From positions 1-50,291 of the forward strand of contig NZ_NEGJ01000019.1 of NCBI RefSeq assembly GCF_002135415.1: 50,291 bases of DNA, read 5' to 3'. This DNA comes from Acinetobacter sp. ANC 3832. Lineage in GTDB: Bacteria; Pseudomonadota; Gammaproteobacteria; Pseudomonadales; Moraxellaceae. The translations under genes were made by a program, and so were the position numbers. Below, in pieces: positions 1 to 7,587 of the stretch (position 1 is the first letter of the stretch; each line of letters starts with the position of its first letter). Under the pieces are notes generated by a model. The model did not search any database, was not told where the DNA came from, and saw only the letters and a list, made by a program, of their open reading frames with translations.

Positions 1-323
1 GTTGGTTTACCAATCCCTTTATCCAAAGTAACACAGCAGTGGTGGATACTCTTCAAAACGACTTGGCAGCTGGCAATGCCGAAGGTTATGCAAGTTGTTG
101 TGAAGCTTTGGCTAAAGCGGACCTGCGTGAACAGTTAAAAGAGATTACTGTTCCTGTTCTTATTGTGGCCGGAATCCAAGATCCTGTGACGACAGTAGCA
201 GATGGTCAATTTATGTTAGATCGTATTCCAAATGCGAAGATGTTTGAAATTAATGCATCGCATATTTCAAATATCGAATGTCCAAATGAGTTTATACATG
301 CTTTACATACTACTTTTAATTAG
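1..323 (+). CDS. catD: 3-oxoadipate enol-lactone hydrolase, C-terminal part (CatD-like)
   Basis: Partial gene whose 5' end lies outside the window; the frame is open from base 3, so the GTG at 39 is internal. The product hydrolyses beta-ketoadipate enol-lactone to beta-ketoadipate in the cytoplasm, the last step private to the catechol branch. The visible part is the end of an alpha/beta hydrolase. It has the strand VPVLIVAGIQDPVTTV carrying the acidic residue, and INASHISNIECP with the catalytic His. These same blocks recur in the complete pcaD at 47904-48692 (IPTLIICGSKDPVTTV and LAASHLSNIEC), so the two are paralogues. A strong terminator follows directly, as expected if catD is the last gene of a cat operon running in from the left. 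Assignment to CatD rather than a second PcaD is inferred from the nearby pcaD and the catechol-producing iac cluster. Confidence 0.85.
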   Translation, partial: WFTNPFIQSNTAVVDTLQNDLAAGNAEGYASCCEALAKADLREQLKEITVPVLIVAGIQDPVTTVADGQFMLDRIPNAKMFEINASHISNIECPNEFIHALHTTFN

Positions 324-340
324 TTGAGTATTCCTCTTTA

Positions 341-370
341 GATGCAATACTAGCGTATTGCATCTTTTTT
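341..370 (+). terminator. Rho-independent terminator after catD
   Basis: A perfect 10-bp stem, GATGCAATAC and GTATTGCATC, with a 4-nt loop is followed by six T. It begins 17 bp after the catD stop codon and reads on the plus strand. It also separates catD from the convergent minus-strand genes beginning at 540. Confidence 0.93.
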
Positions 371-539
371 AAGTATTAAATTTATATTTTAAAAGCATTA
401 TCAAATACAAAAAATAAGCAAAATATAGTAAATCATAAACGCCTATTTGCTGTAAATATTCAAAATACCGCCAATTTTAATGACATTTACTTTAAAACCA
501 TTTCAATCAAAATTAAAAGCTTTTTGATACTCTATCTTT

Positions 540-1286
540 TCAACGTGCTCCACACATTTTTCTAACCATTGCATTAAAGAATTTATTGGCAAATCCGCTG
601 TCACGAATCAGCAATGCCGTTAAATCTGTGCATTTTTGCTTAACATCTTCACTGAGCGGAAAATCTTCCCCTCTCAAAGCATCTGCTTGGCATTGAATTT
701 CAGCAGCACGCTGTACAGTCCACAGTAAAAAAAATGCTTTTTCAATACTGCTTTCTCCTACAGCAATTCCATGATTTCGCAAAACTAAAATATGCTTATC
801 TGCAAGATGCTGAATCATCCGCTGTTTTTCTTCTTGAAACAAAGTGATGCCTTCGAAAGTATGATAAGCAACTCGGCCATATAACTGCGCGCCATAGAAG
901 CTGTCATAAGTAAAGCCATTTTTTTTCTGTACCACTGCACTAATCGGTGTTGTATGGGTATGAATCAAACAGCGTATATCATGCCTAGCCCCATGAACAG
1001 CACTATGTAAAGCAAACCCTGCAGGGTTCGCATCATATTCAGAAGGTTCTACTTTATTTCCCTCTAAACCGACTTTCAATAAATTTTCTGGTGTCACTTC
1101 ACTATAATTCAGCCCGAAAGGATTAACTAAATAATAGTTTTCTTCACCTGGCAACCTCGCGGAAATATGATTAAAAATTGTTTCAGTCCAGCCAAAATAA
1201 TCGACTAAATGATAGCAATCCGCCAGCTTCACACGTAATTCCCATTCCTGCTGCCCGATATTCAAAGGTTGAATACTTGCGTTCAT
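540..1286 (-). CDS. class II aldolase/adducin family protein
   Basis: A 248-residue cytoplasmic protein of the class II aldolase/adducin family, whose members are zinc-dependent aldolases, epimerases or decarboxylases. The metal-binding His pair is visible in CLIHTHTTP (about residues 107-115), with a further family His in VLRNHGIAVG (about 168-177). The substrate cannot be read from the sequence. The start ATG at 1286 is preceded by AAGGA at good spacing. It is the last gene of a tight minus-strand group (ketopantoate-reductase-like, livF, livMG, livH, livK), 11 bp after the previous gene. It probably acts on whatever the ABC importer brings in, perhaps with the reductase-like neighbour. Fuculose-phosphate aldolase is a related activity, but nothing here points to sugars. 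Confidence 0.85.
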   Translation of the reverse strand: MNASIQPLNIGQQEWELRVKLADCYHLVDYFGWTETIFNHISARLPGEENYYLVNPFGLNYSEVTPENLLKVGLEGNKVEPSEYDANPAGFALHSAVHGARHDIRCLIHTHTTPISAVVQKKNGFTYDSFYGAQLYGRVAYHTFEGITLFQEEKQRMIQHLADKHILVLRNHGIAVGESSIEKAFFLLWTVQRAAEIQCQADALRGEDFPLSEDVKQKCTDLTALLIRDSGFANKFFNAMVRKMCGAR

Positions 1287-1297
1287 AAAAATCCTTT

Positions 1298-2293
1298 TTA
1301 AATCTTCAATGATTGTTCACTTAAATATGCCGTTAAATTACAAATATGCTTCGTAACTGGCATAGGACAATTAAATTGCTCGGCCAGTTCAAAAACAGCT
1401 TCTGCTATTCCTGTCATTTCTAAGGGCTGTTTCTTTTGGTAGTCATGCCACATCGATGTATGCACATTGCCCATATTTGTCCCTAGCTGTAAAAAAGTCA
1501 CTGGATCAATAGTAATACGCGCACCATAACTGGCGGCCACTTGTCGGACTTCTTGGGTAATTTGCAACGCCATTTCATGTAAGCGCGGATGTGCATAGAC
1601 ATCTTTTAAAGTAGCGCCTGTTACAACAGAAAGTGGGTTCGAACTTAAATTGGCAATTACTTTGGTCCAAATCTGATCCCGAATCTGGTCGGTAACCCTT
1701 AACTCAATCCCTGTATCTACAAAAAGGCTTTGAATTGTTTCTAAGCGCTTCGTCACTTGATTATTTGGCTCACCTAAAATCAGCAAATATGGATTATCTG
1801 ACTCTACTTTTCCATATCCCTTCAGTCTTGCTGTGATAAACACCACAGCGCCGATTAAATGTGCTAGAGGAAAGTGCTTAATCAATTGCCTATTTTCGTC
1901 TAAACATTGAATGGCCTGTATATCATCAGTGCTTTGCCCTTGATAAAAATACCAAAATGGAATGCCGTTCATGAGTGGAATAACCACAGTTTCAGCATGC
2001 AATACAGGCCGAATAAATGCGGCCACTTGATGAAGCGCATTTGATTTTGTCGCAATAAAAATAATATCTTGTGGCTCAAGTTCTGCGATATCTTGCACAA
2101 CCTGATAGGGTATCAACTGATATTCGCCGGTTAAATCCTTCAGCTGAATACCTTTACTGGACAGCGCCTGATAATTTTCACCGCGTGCAATTAGGCTGAC
2201 ACATTCACAGCCTGACAAAATGAGTCTAGCGGCTAATGTACAGCCAATGGCTCCAGCGCCTAAAATAGCAATTTTGGCATTTTTTCCCATCAT
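1298..2293 (-). CDS. ketopantoate reductase (ApbA/PanE) family oxidoreductase
   Basis: 331 residues in the ApbA/PanE two-domain fold. The N-terminal Rossmann domain begins IAILGAGAIGCTLAARL (GxGxxG, about residues 8-24), and the C-terminal helical domain includes DQIWTKVIANLSSNPLS with the family's conserved Lys. Family members reduce 2-oxo acids such as ketopantoate with NADPH. This copy sits in a catabolic transporter operon rather than with pantothenate genes, so it is more likely a dehydrogenase or reductase for the imported compound than PanE. The start at 2293 (ATGATG) has AGGAG 4 nt upstream. It is 22 bp from livF upstream and 11 bp from the aldolase-like gene downstream. Confidence 0.82.
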   Translation of the reverse strand: MMGKNAKIAILGAGAIGCTLAARLILSGCECVSLIARGENYQALSSKGIQLKDLTGEYQLIPYQVVQDIAELEPQDIIFIATKSNALHQVAAFIRPVLHAETVVIPLMNGIPFWYFYQGQSTDDIQAIQCLDENRQLIKHFPLAHLIGAVVFITARLKGYGKVESDNPYLLILGEPNNQVTKRLETIQSLFVDTGIELRVTDQIRDQIWTKVIANLSSNPLSVVTGATLKDVYAHPRLHEMALQITQEVRQVAASYGARITIDPVTFLQLGTNMGNVHTSMWHDYQKKQPLEMTGIAEAVFELAEQFNCPMPVTKHICNLTAYLSEQSLKI

Positions 2294-2315
2294 GCACTCC
2301 TGCTTAAATGCAACA

Positions 2316-3089
2316 TTAAATAGAAAGAATGTCCTGATGCTTACTGTTAATCCCTAAATAACTTTCAATAATTCTTGGGTCTTCCACAAGATCTTGACCC
2401 GTCCCTTGCATAGACAATTCGCCCATTTCTAGCACATAGGCATAGTCAGCCAGCTTCAAGGCTGCGCGCGCATTTTGCTCTACCAATAAAATAGACACAC
2501 CTTGACCACGTAGCTGATCAATAATTTTAAAAATCTCTCGGGTAATTAAAGGCGCTAAACCAAGACTCGGTTCATCTAGCATCAACAGTTTAGGCTTTGC
2601 CATAAGCGCACGCCCCACAGCCAGCATTTGCCGCTCGCCACCTGATAACGTGCCTGCTTCTTGAATCCGCCGTTCTTTTAAACGCGGGAAAATACTATAA
2701 ACTTCATCCAGCGTTTCTTTTAAACTGCGGTCACCTTGCCTATAACGTTGAAATCCGCCCAGCATGAGATTATCTTCAATGCTCATGCTGCTGAACAATT
2801 CCCTTTTTTCAGGTACTAAGCCTAGTCCGCGTACGACCATTCGCTCTATCGGCGGACATTGCTCGACACTGCCGTCAAATTCAACATCCCCTTTTGAAGC
2901 AAGAACTCCCATAATTGCAGAAAGTAATGTGGTCTTCCCTGCACCATTTGGACCAACAACAGACACAATCTGCCCCTCATTCACCCTCATATTAAAATTC
3001 ATCAACGCATCAACTTTGCCATAGGCAACGCTTAAATTACTGACTTCTAATAAGCATTTCCCTTGCGTATTTTCTATTATCACACTCAC
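2316..3089 (-). CDS. livF: branched-chain amino acid-type ABC transporter ATP-binding protein LivF
   Basis: 257-residue ABC ATPase of the LivF type. It has Walker A GPNGAGKTT (about residues 46-54), the signature TLSGGERQMLAVGRAL, Walker B LLMLDEPSLGLAP and the H-loop region LLVEQNARAAL. LivF acts with LivG at the inner membrane to power uptake through LivH and LivM. The GTG start at 3087-3089 overlaps the livMG stop as GTGA, giving translational coupling. Substrate is not fixed by sequence: this family imports branched-chain amino acids, amides, urea and, in many catabolic clusters, aromatic acids. Confidence 0.93.
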   Translation of the reverse strand: MSVIIENTQGKCLLEVSNLSVAYGKVDALMNFNMRVNEGQIVSVVGPNGAGKTTLLSAIMGVLASKGDVEFDGSVEQCPPIERMVVRGLGLVPEKRELFSSMSIEDNLMLGGFQRYRQGDRSLKETLDEVYSIFPRLKERRIQEAGTLSGGERQMLAVGRALMAKPKLLMLDEPSLGLAPLITREIFKIIDQLRGQGVSILLVEQNARAALKLADYAYVLEMGELSMQGTGQDLVEDPRIIESYLGINSKHQDILSI

Positions 3090-4888
3090 GCTGCGCCTCC
3101 TAAATAGGCTTCTAGAACAGCTTCGTTCTTTTGCACATCCTCTGGCAAGCCTTCTGCTATTTTTTCACCAAACTCCATCACTACCACTTGATCGACCAAA
3201 TTCATCACAAAATCCATGTCGTGTTCTACCAATAACGTTGCCATGCCTTCTGCTTTCAGTTTCATTAATAGCTCAGTCAAAGCCTGCTTTTCTTTCAAAC
3301 GCAGACCCGCAGCAGGTTCATCCAATAACAATAAGCTTGGCTGCGCACATAAAGCGCGAGCAATTTCAAGAATCCGCTGCTGTCCTAATGCCAAATTCCC
3401 AGCTTCGGTATAGAGATAATCTCCTAACCCGACTCGCTTTAATTGAAGCTTTGCTTCATTCAATAAATTATTTTCTTCTTCACGGTCTAACCTGAATAGC
3501 GAAGCCCAAACGCCTTTTTTACCGCGTAAATGCGCGCCAATTACTACATTTTCCAACACCGTCATTTCAGGTAAAATTTTGACGTGCTGAAAGGTTCGAC
3601 TCAATCCTTTTTTAGCAATATCACGTGAGAGCATGCCATTGATTTTTTCACCTAAAAAGATCACTTCACCGCTGGTTGGAACATCAACACCGGACAGCTG
3701 ATTAAACATGGTGCTCTTTCCTGCGCCATTCGGGCCAATAAGCGCCAGAATTTCACCTGCATGAATTTTTAGATTCATGTTGTTGTTGGCGACTAAACCG
3801 CCAAATTTTTTCGTCACATTTTTCGCTTCTAAAATCAGCGTACCTTTTGGGGGAAATTCCAGAGTAGGAAGCGTTTGAGTAGGTGCTGTTAATTCTGTAT
3901 GCATATCATTTGCTCTAAACCGTGACGGTATGAGCTTAACAATCATTGGCCATAAACCAGATGGAGCTTTTTGCATCAACAAGACAATCATTAAGCCAAA
4001 AATAATGGTTTCATACTGACCATCATTGCCAAAAATAATCGGCATTAAGTCTTGCAGCCATTGGCGCAGCATCGTGAATATGCCTGCTCCAAATATTGCG
4101 CCCCAAATACTCCCAACACCTCCAAGCAAGGCCATGAACAAATAATCAATCCCCATTTGTAAACCAAAAGGTGTAGGATTAATAAATGATTGGTTATGCG
4201 CATATAACCAGCCTGAAATAGAGGCAAAAACTGAAGATATAACGAATACTACCATTTTGGATCTAAAGGTATTTACCCCCATAGACTCGGCCATGACTTG
4301 TCCGCCTTTTAACGCCCGTATCGCACGGCCTTCTCTAGAATTCAAAATATTTTTGGTCAAAATAATGGCCACAAATAAAATTAGCCAAATGAGATAAAAC
4401 ATTTTATTGCTAGTATCTAAAGCATATCCAGCAATAGAAATGCTCGGAATATTAGAAATACCAGAATGTCCGCCTAAACTTTCAATGGTTGAGAAAAAGT
4501 AATAGAGTGATATACCCCAAGCAATGGTCCCTAAAGGCAAGTAGTGTCCAGACAGTTTTAACGTCAAGCCTCCCACAATAAATGCCGAGAAAACTGTCAA
4601 AACAATCCCTAAAAGCAGCCCCGCCCATGGACTGCCGCCCGTCCACATTAAAAACTGTGGCAGCTGTTCTGTTACTGTTAAATAAGCTGTCGAATAAGCG
4701 CCAATTCCAACCAAAGCTGCTTGACCGAAACTGGTCATGCCGCCAACCCCAGTCAAAAGTACTAAGCCTAAAACGACTAGAGCATTCAGCCCGATATAAT
4801 TAAGAAGGGTGACCTGATATGCAGGTAAAATGAACGGGCTAAGAACCATAAGTGCAGCAAAGCCTGCAAATAAATATTTAGACTTCAT
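3086..4888 (-). CDS. fused ABC permease/ATP-binding protein (LivM-LivG)
   Basis: A 600-residue natural fusion. Residues 1 to about 325 form a LivM-type permease with many hydrophobic spans. About 345 to 600 form a LivG-type ATPase with Walker A GPNGAGKSTMFN, signature LALGQQRILEIARAL and Walker B LLLLDEPAAGL. The reading frame is continuous, so the fusion is real and not an annotation join. A proline-rich linker (near LTAPTQTLPTLEFPP) separates the halves. Both ends overlap neighbours by 4 nt (livH upstream, livF downstream). Such permease-ATPase fusions are known in this transporter family, and the fusion enforces one ATPase per permease. Confidence 0.92.
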   Translation of the reverse strand: MKSKYLFAGFAALMVLSPFILPAYQVTLLNYIGLNALVVLGLVLLTGVGGMTSFGQAALVGIGAYSTAYLTVTEQLPQFLMWTGGSPWAGLLLGIVLTVFSAFIVGGLTLKLSGHYLPLGTIAWGISLYYFFSTIESLGGHSGISNIPSISIAGYALDTSNKMFYLIWLILFVAIILTKNILNSREGRAIRALKGGQVMAESMGVNTFRSKMVVFVISSVFASISGWLYAHNQSFINPTPFGLQMGIDYLFMALLGGVGSIWGAIFGAGIFTMLRQWLQDLMPIIFGNDGQYETIIFGLMIVLLMQKAPSGLWPMIVKLIPSRFRANDMHTELTAPTQTLPTLEFPPKGTLILEAKNVTKKFGGLVANNNMNLKIHAGEILALIGPNGAGKSTMFNQLSGVDVPTSGEVIFLGEKINGMLSRDIAKKGLSRTFQHVKILPEMTVLENVVIGAHLRGKKGVWASLFRLDREEENNLLNEAKLQLKRVGLGDYLYTEAGNLALGQQRILEIARALCAQPSLLLLDEPAAGLRLKEKQALTELLMKLKAEGMATLLVEHDMDFVMNLVDQVVVMEFGEKIAEGLPEDVQKNEAVLEAYLGGAA

Positions 4889-5922
4889 TCATGGTCCTCC
4901 TCAATGTGACGAGACGTTAAAGATTTCCAAAGCAAAAATGGAATAATGAGAGTAAAGACAATGATTTCTTTATAATCGCTGGCCCAAAACATAGAAAATG
5001 CTTCAATAATGCCAACGGCAATAGAACCTGCTGCCGCCACTGGAAAACTTGCTAAGCCACCAATAATTGCACCAACAAAACCTTTGAGGCTAATAATAAA
5101 ACCAGAGTCATAATACAACGTGGTAATAGGCGCAATTAAAATACCCGCAAATGCCCCCATAAAAGCCGCCATTGCAAAGGTAATTTTGCCTGCAAAAATA
5201 GGAGAAATTCCCATTAACTGTGCCCCAACCCGATTCACCGCAGTAGCTCTTAATGCTTTGCCATAAAGTGTCTTTCCAAAGAAATACCACAGCACAAAAA
5301 TCATGCTAAAAAATGCAGCAATAATATAAAGGGTTTGACTGCTGACAGCTAAGCTTCCAAATTGATATACAGCATCACTGAATGGCCTAGTCTGTGCACC
5401 ATCTGGACCAAAAATTAACAAGCCAACACCAACTAAAGCCACATGTACAGCAATAGAAACAATGAGTAGCACTAATGATTTAGCAGCCACTAAAGGCTGA
5501 AAAAACAAACGATAAATTTGTGGCCCAAGCGGTGTAATGACAGCCAAAGCAAGTAAAACTTGAATAAACATTGGCAGGCTCGCCAATGGCAGCAAATACA
5601 TTGCCCCAACAATTAGCGTAATGTAAACAGCCCAGAGACTGTGGCTTCTTAAATTAAATGGAATCTTATTTTTAAAACTTGCATAAAAATCCAGAAGTAA
5701 CTGAACAGCAAAAAATATGACCAATAGCCAGACAATCCTGCTTGGTGTTCCGGCTTGAATAGACGCAAGTGTCAGTGCACCAAAAACACTGAATTCACCT
5801 AAAGGTATGAGTAAAATTCGGGTGACAGTAAAAACCAATAAGATGCATAAGGCGAGCAATGCATAAATTGCCCCACTCGTGATCCCATCCTGCCCAAGAA
5901 TTAATGCGATATCTAAATCCAT
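4885..5922 (-). CDS. livH: branched-chain amino acid-type ABC transporter permease LivH
   Basis: Integral inner-membrane permease of the LivH type, about 345 residues with eight or more hydrophobic segments. The cytoplasmic coupling region GKALRATAVNRVGAQLMGI is a typical LivH motif, and the family end domain GFVGAIIGGLASFPVAAAG follows. The ATG at 5922 is chosen because the only upstream alternative is a TTG at 5955 without a good ribosome site; the ATG start still has only a modest site. Its stop overlaps the livMG start by ATGA. It pairs with the LivM half of the fused neighbour to form the translocation channel. Confidence 0.9.
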   Translation of the reverse strand: MDLDIALILGQDGITSGAIYALLALCILLVFTVTRILLIPLGEFSVFGALTLASIQAGTPSRIVWLLVIFFAVQLLLDFYASFKNKIPFNLRSHSLWAVYITLIVGAMYLLPLASLPMFIQVLLALAVITPLGPQIYRLFFQPLVAAKSLVLLIVSIAVHVALVGVGLLIFGPDGAQTRPFSDAVYQFGSLAVSSQTLYIIAAFFSMIFVLWYFFGKTLYGKALRATAVNRVGAQLMGISPIFAGKITFAMAAFMGAFAGILIAPITTLYYDSGFIISLKGFVGAIIGGLASFPVAAAGSIAVGIIEAFSMFWASDYKEIIVFTLIIPFLLWKSLTSRHIEEDHE

Positions 5923-6016
5923 GACCGCCTGATCCTTGCTATTTTTCAGAAACAAATGCTCTCTAAGTGCAATTGCACTCTGAATTGAATAGCAGATTAA
6001 TTAATTTAAAAATTTA

Positions 6017-7159
6017 TTACTTCAACAATTTCCATTGCCCATTTTTTACAGTGACCATGACCCGACCACGCTTATCAAAACCGCTATGATCCATTGGCGT
6101 CATGTTATAAACACCTTGTGTCCCTGCTAATTCTTTGGTTTGTTCCAATGCTGTGCGCAATGCTTCGCGGAATTGAATACTTCCCGGTTTCGCCTGCTTT
6201 AACGCTACTGGAATCGCTTTTTCTAAAAGCAGCCCCGCATCATAGACATTCGCACCAAATGTCGCTGGGTATTCACCATACATTTTTTTGTAATTATTCA
6301 TGTATTTCAAAGCAACTGGCTTAGAAGGATGCGTATTATCAATTTCATTAATGACAAGCATCAAGCTAGCAGCCAAAATAGTGTTATCCACTTTTTTCCC
6401 GCCCAATTTTAGAAACTGATCTAAAGCTGCACCATGAGTTTGATAAATTTGCCCACGATAGCCACGATCATATAAAGCAGCTTGTGGAGTAACTGCAGCA
6501 CTTCCCGGAGCTGCAATTAAAATGGCTTGTGGTTTACTCGCAATAAGTTTCAGCGCTTGACCAGTTAATGATGTATCTTGACGCTGAAAAGATTCCTTCT
6601 GTGTAATTTTAATACCTTTGCTCGCTGCTAAATTAGCAACGACTTTACTCCAGTTCTCTCCATACGGATCGGCTGTACCAATAAATCCTAACGTCTTAAT
6701 TTTACGTTTAACCATATCATCGACTAAAGCCTGAGCAATAAGATCATCATTTTGTGTGGTCTTAAATACCCATTTTTTTTGTGGATTCATCGGCAACACA
6801 ACAGTGGATGTACCAACAGGTGCAAGCAAAGGAACTTGTGCTTTGGCAATTATTCCAATGACTGCACTGGCATTTGGTGATCCAGACGGGCCAATAATGG
6901 CATCTACATTGCTTTCACTGATCAATTTGTTAATTGCTTTTACGCTTGCTGTCGGATCACTCGCATCATCCAAGGAAATATAAGTGACTTTTTCACCGCC
7001 AATCGATTTAGGCAGCAACGCAACTGTATTTTTCTGCGGAATTCCCACCATTGCTACGGGGCCAGTAGATGAGGTGACAACACCTATACGCACTTCTGCA
7101 TGAGCAGTTACAGAACCCGTTGCTAAAGCAGAAACAAGCAATATTTTATTGATTTCCAT
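6017..7159 (-). CDS. periplasmic substrate-binding protein of ABC transporter (LivK/peripla_BP_6 type)
   Basis: About 380 residues beginning with a short Sec signal peptide, MEINKILLVSALATGSVTAHA, with likely cleavage after AHA. The mature protein starts EVRIGVVTSSTGPVA, the usual opening of type I periplasmic binding proteins. It captures the substrate in the periplasm and delivers it to LivH/LivM. The ATG at 7159 has GGAG 8 nt upstream and is preferred over the ATG at 7180. It is the first gene of the minus-strand group, so the operon promoter should lie in the 7160-7587 gap. Substrate is unknown; an aromatic acid is possible from context but not shown. Confidence 0.88.
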   Translation of the reverse strand: MEINKILLVSALATGSVTAHAEVRIGVVTSSTGPVAMVGIPQKNTVALLPKSIGGEKVTYISLDDASDPTASVKAINKLISESNVDAIIGPSGSPNASAVIGIIAKAQVPLLAPVGTSTVVLPMNPQKKWVFKTTQNDDLIAQALVDDMVKRKIKTLGFIGTADPYGENWSKVVANLAASKGIKITQKESFQRQDTSLTGQALKLIASKPQAILIAAPGSAAVTPQAALYDRGYRGQIYQTHGAALDQFLKLGGKKVDNTILAASLMLVINEIDNTHPSKPVALKYMNNYKKMYGEYPATFGANVYDAGLLLEKAIPVALKQAKPGSIQFREALRTALEQTKELAGTQGVYNMTPMDHSGFDKRGRVMVTVKNGQWKLLK

Positions 7160-7587
7160 ATGACAAACTCCATTTATCATTCATTAAAGAGTCTCACGAC
7201 TGCATTTTTTATAACATAAATACATGTAATTTTCTTGTTAATTTTAAAAAATATCATTTATCTTAAAGTTAATTCTTCAGAATACATTCACTCAAAAATA
7301 TCTAAACTAAAATGGTTTTTGCAGAAAAACCTTCTATAGCATTTATACACCTTAAATAAAAACAAATTATAATACAGAATCTTATGTTATTTAACACTAT
7401 ATTTTAATTCATAAATGAAGCATAAAAGTATTTTTAAATTAGAGAAAGTATAACTTTATACCTATTCAATAGTGGAAAATTACATGGATAAGTAATAATT
7501 TAAAATAATGAACAAGGCATGTTCATAGGTGAATTTAGCCACTTTGTATAAATGGCTACAGCTTAGTTGATTCACTTCTAAATTATA
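7160..7587. promoter_or_regulatory. divergent promoter region with two inverted repeats
   Basis: 428 bp, very AT-rich, between the divergent transporter operon and the acylase gene. No gene is seen. Near the acylase side are two short inverted repeats: GAACA/TGTTC at 7510-7524, and TAGCCA/TGGCTA at 7536-7558. The second encloses TTGTATAAAT, which resembles an extended -10 box for plus-strand transcription about 30 bp before the acylase start. This fits a regulated promoter for the acylase gene. No regulator can be named. Confidence 0.45.

Noticed and set aside
1298..2293. Biosynthetic PanE
   Set aside because: It lies in a transporter operon without other pantothenate genes, so only the family is assigned.
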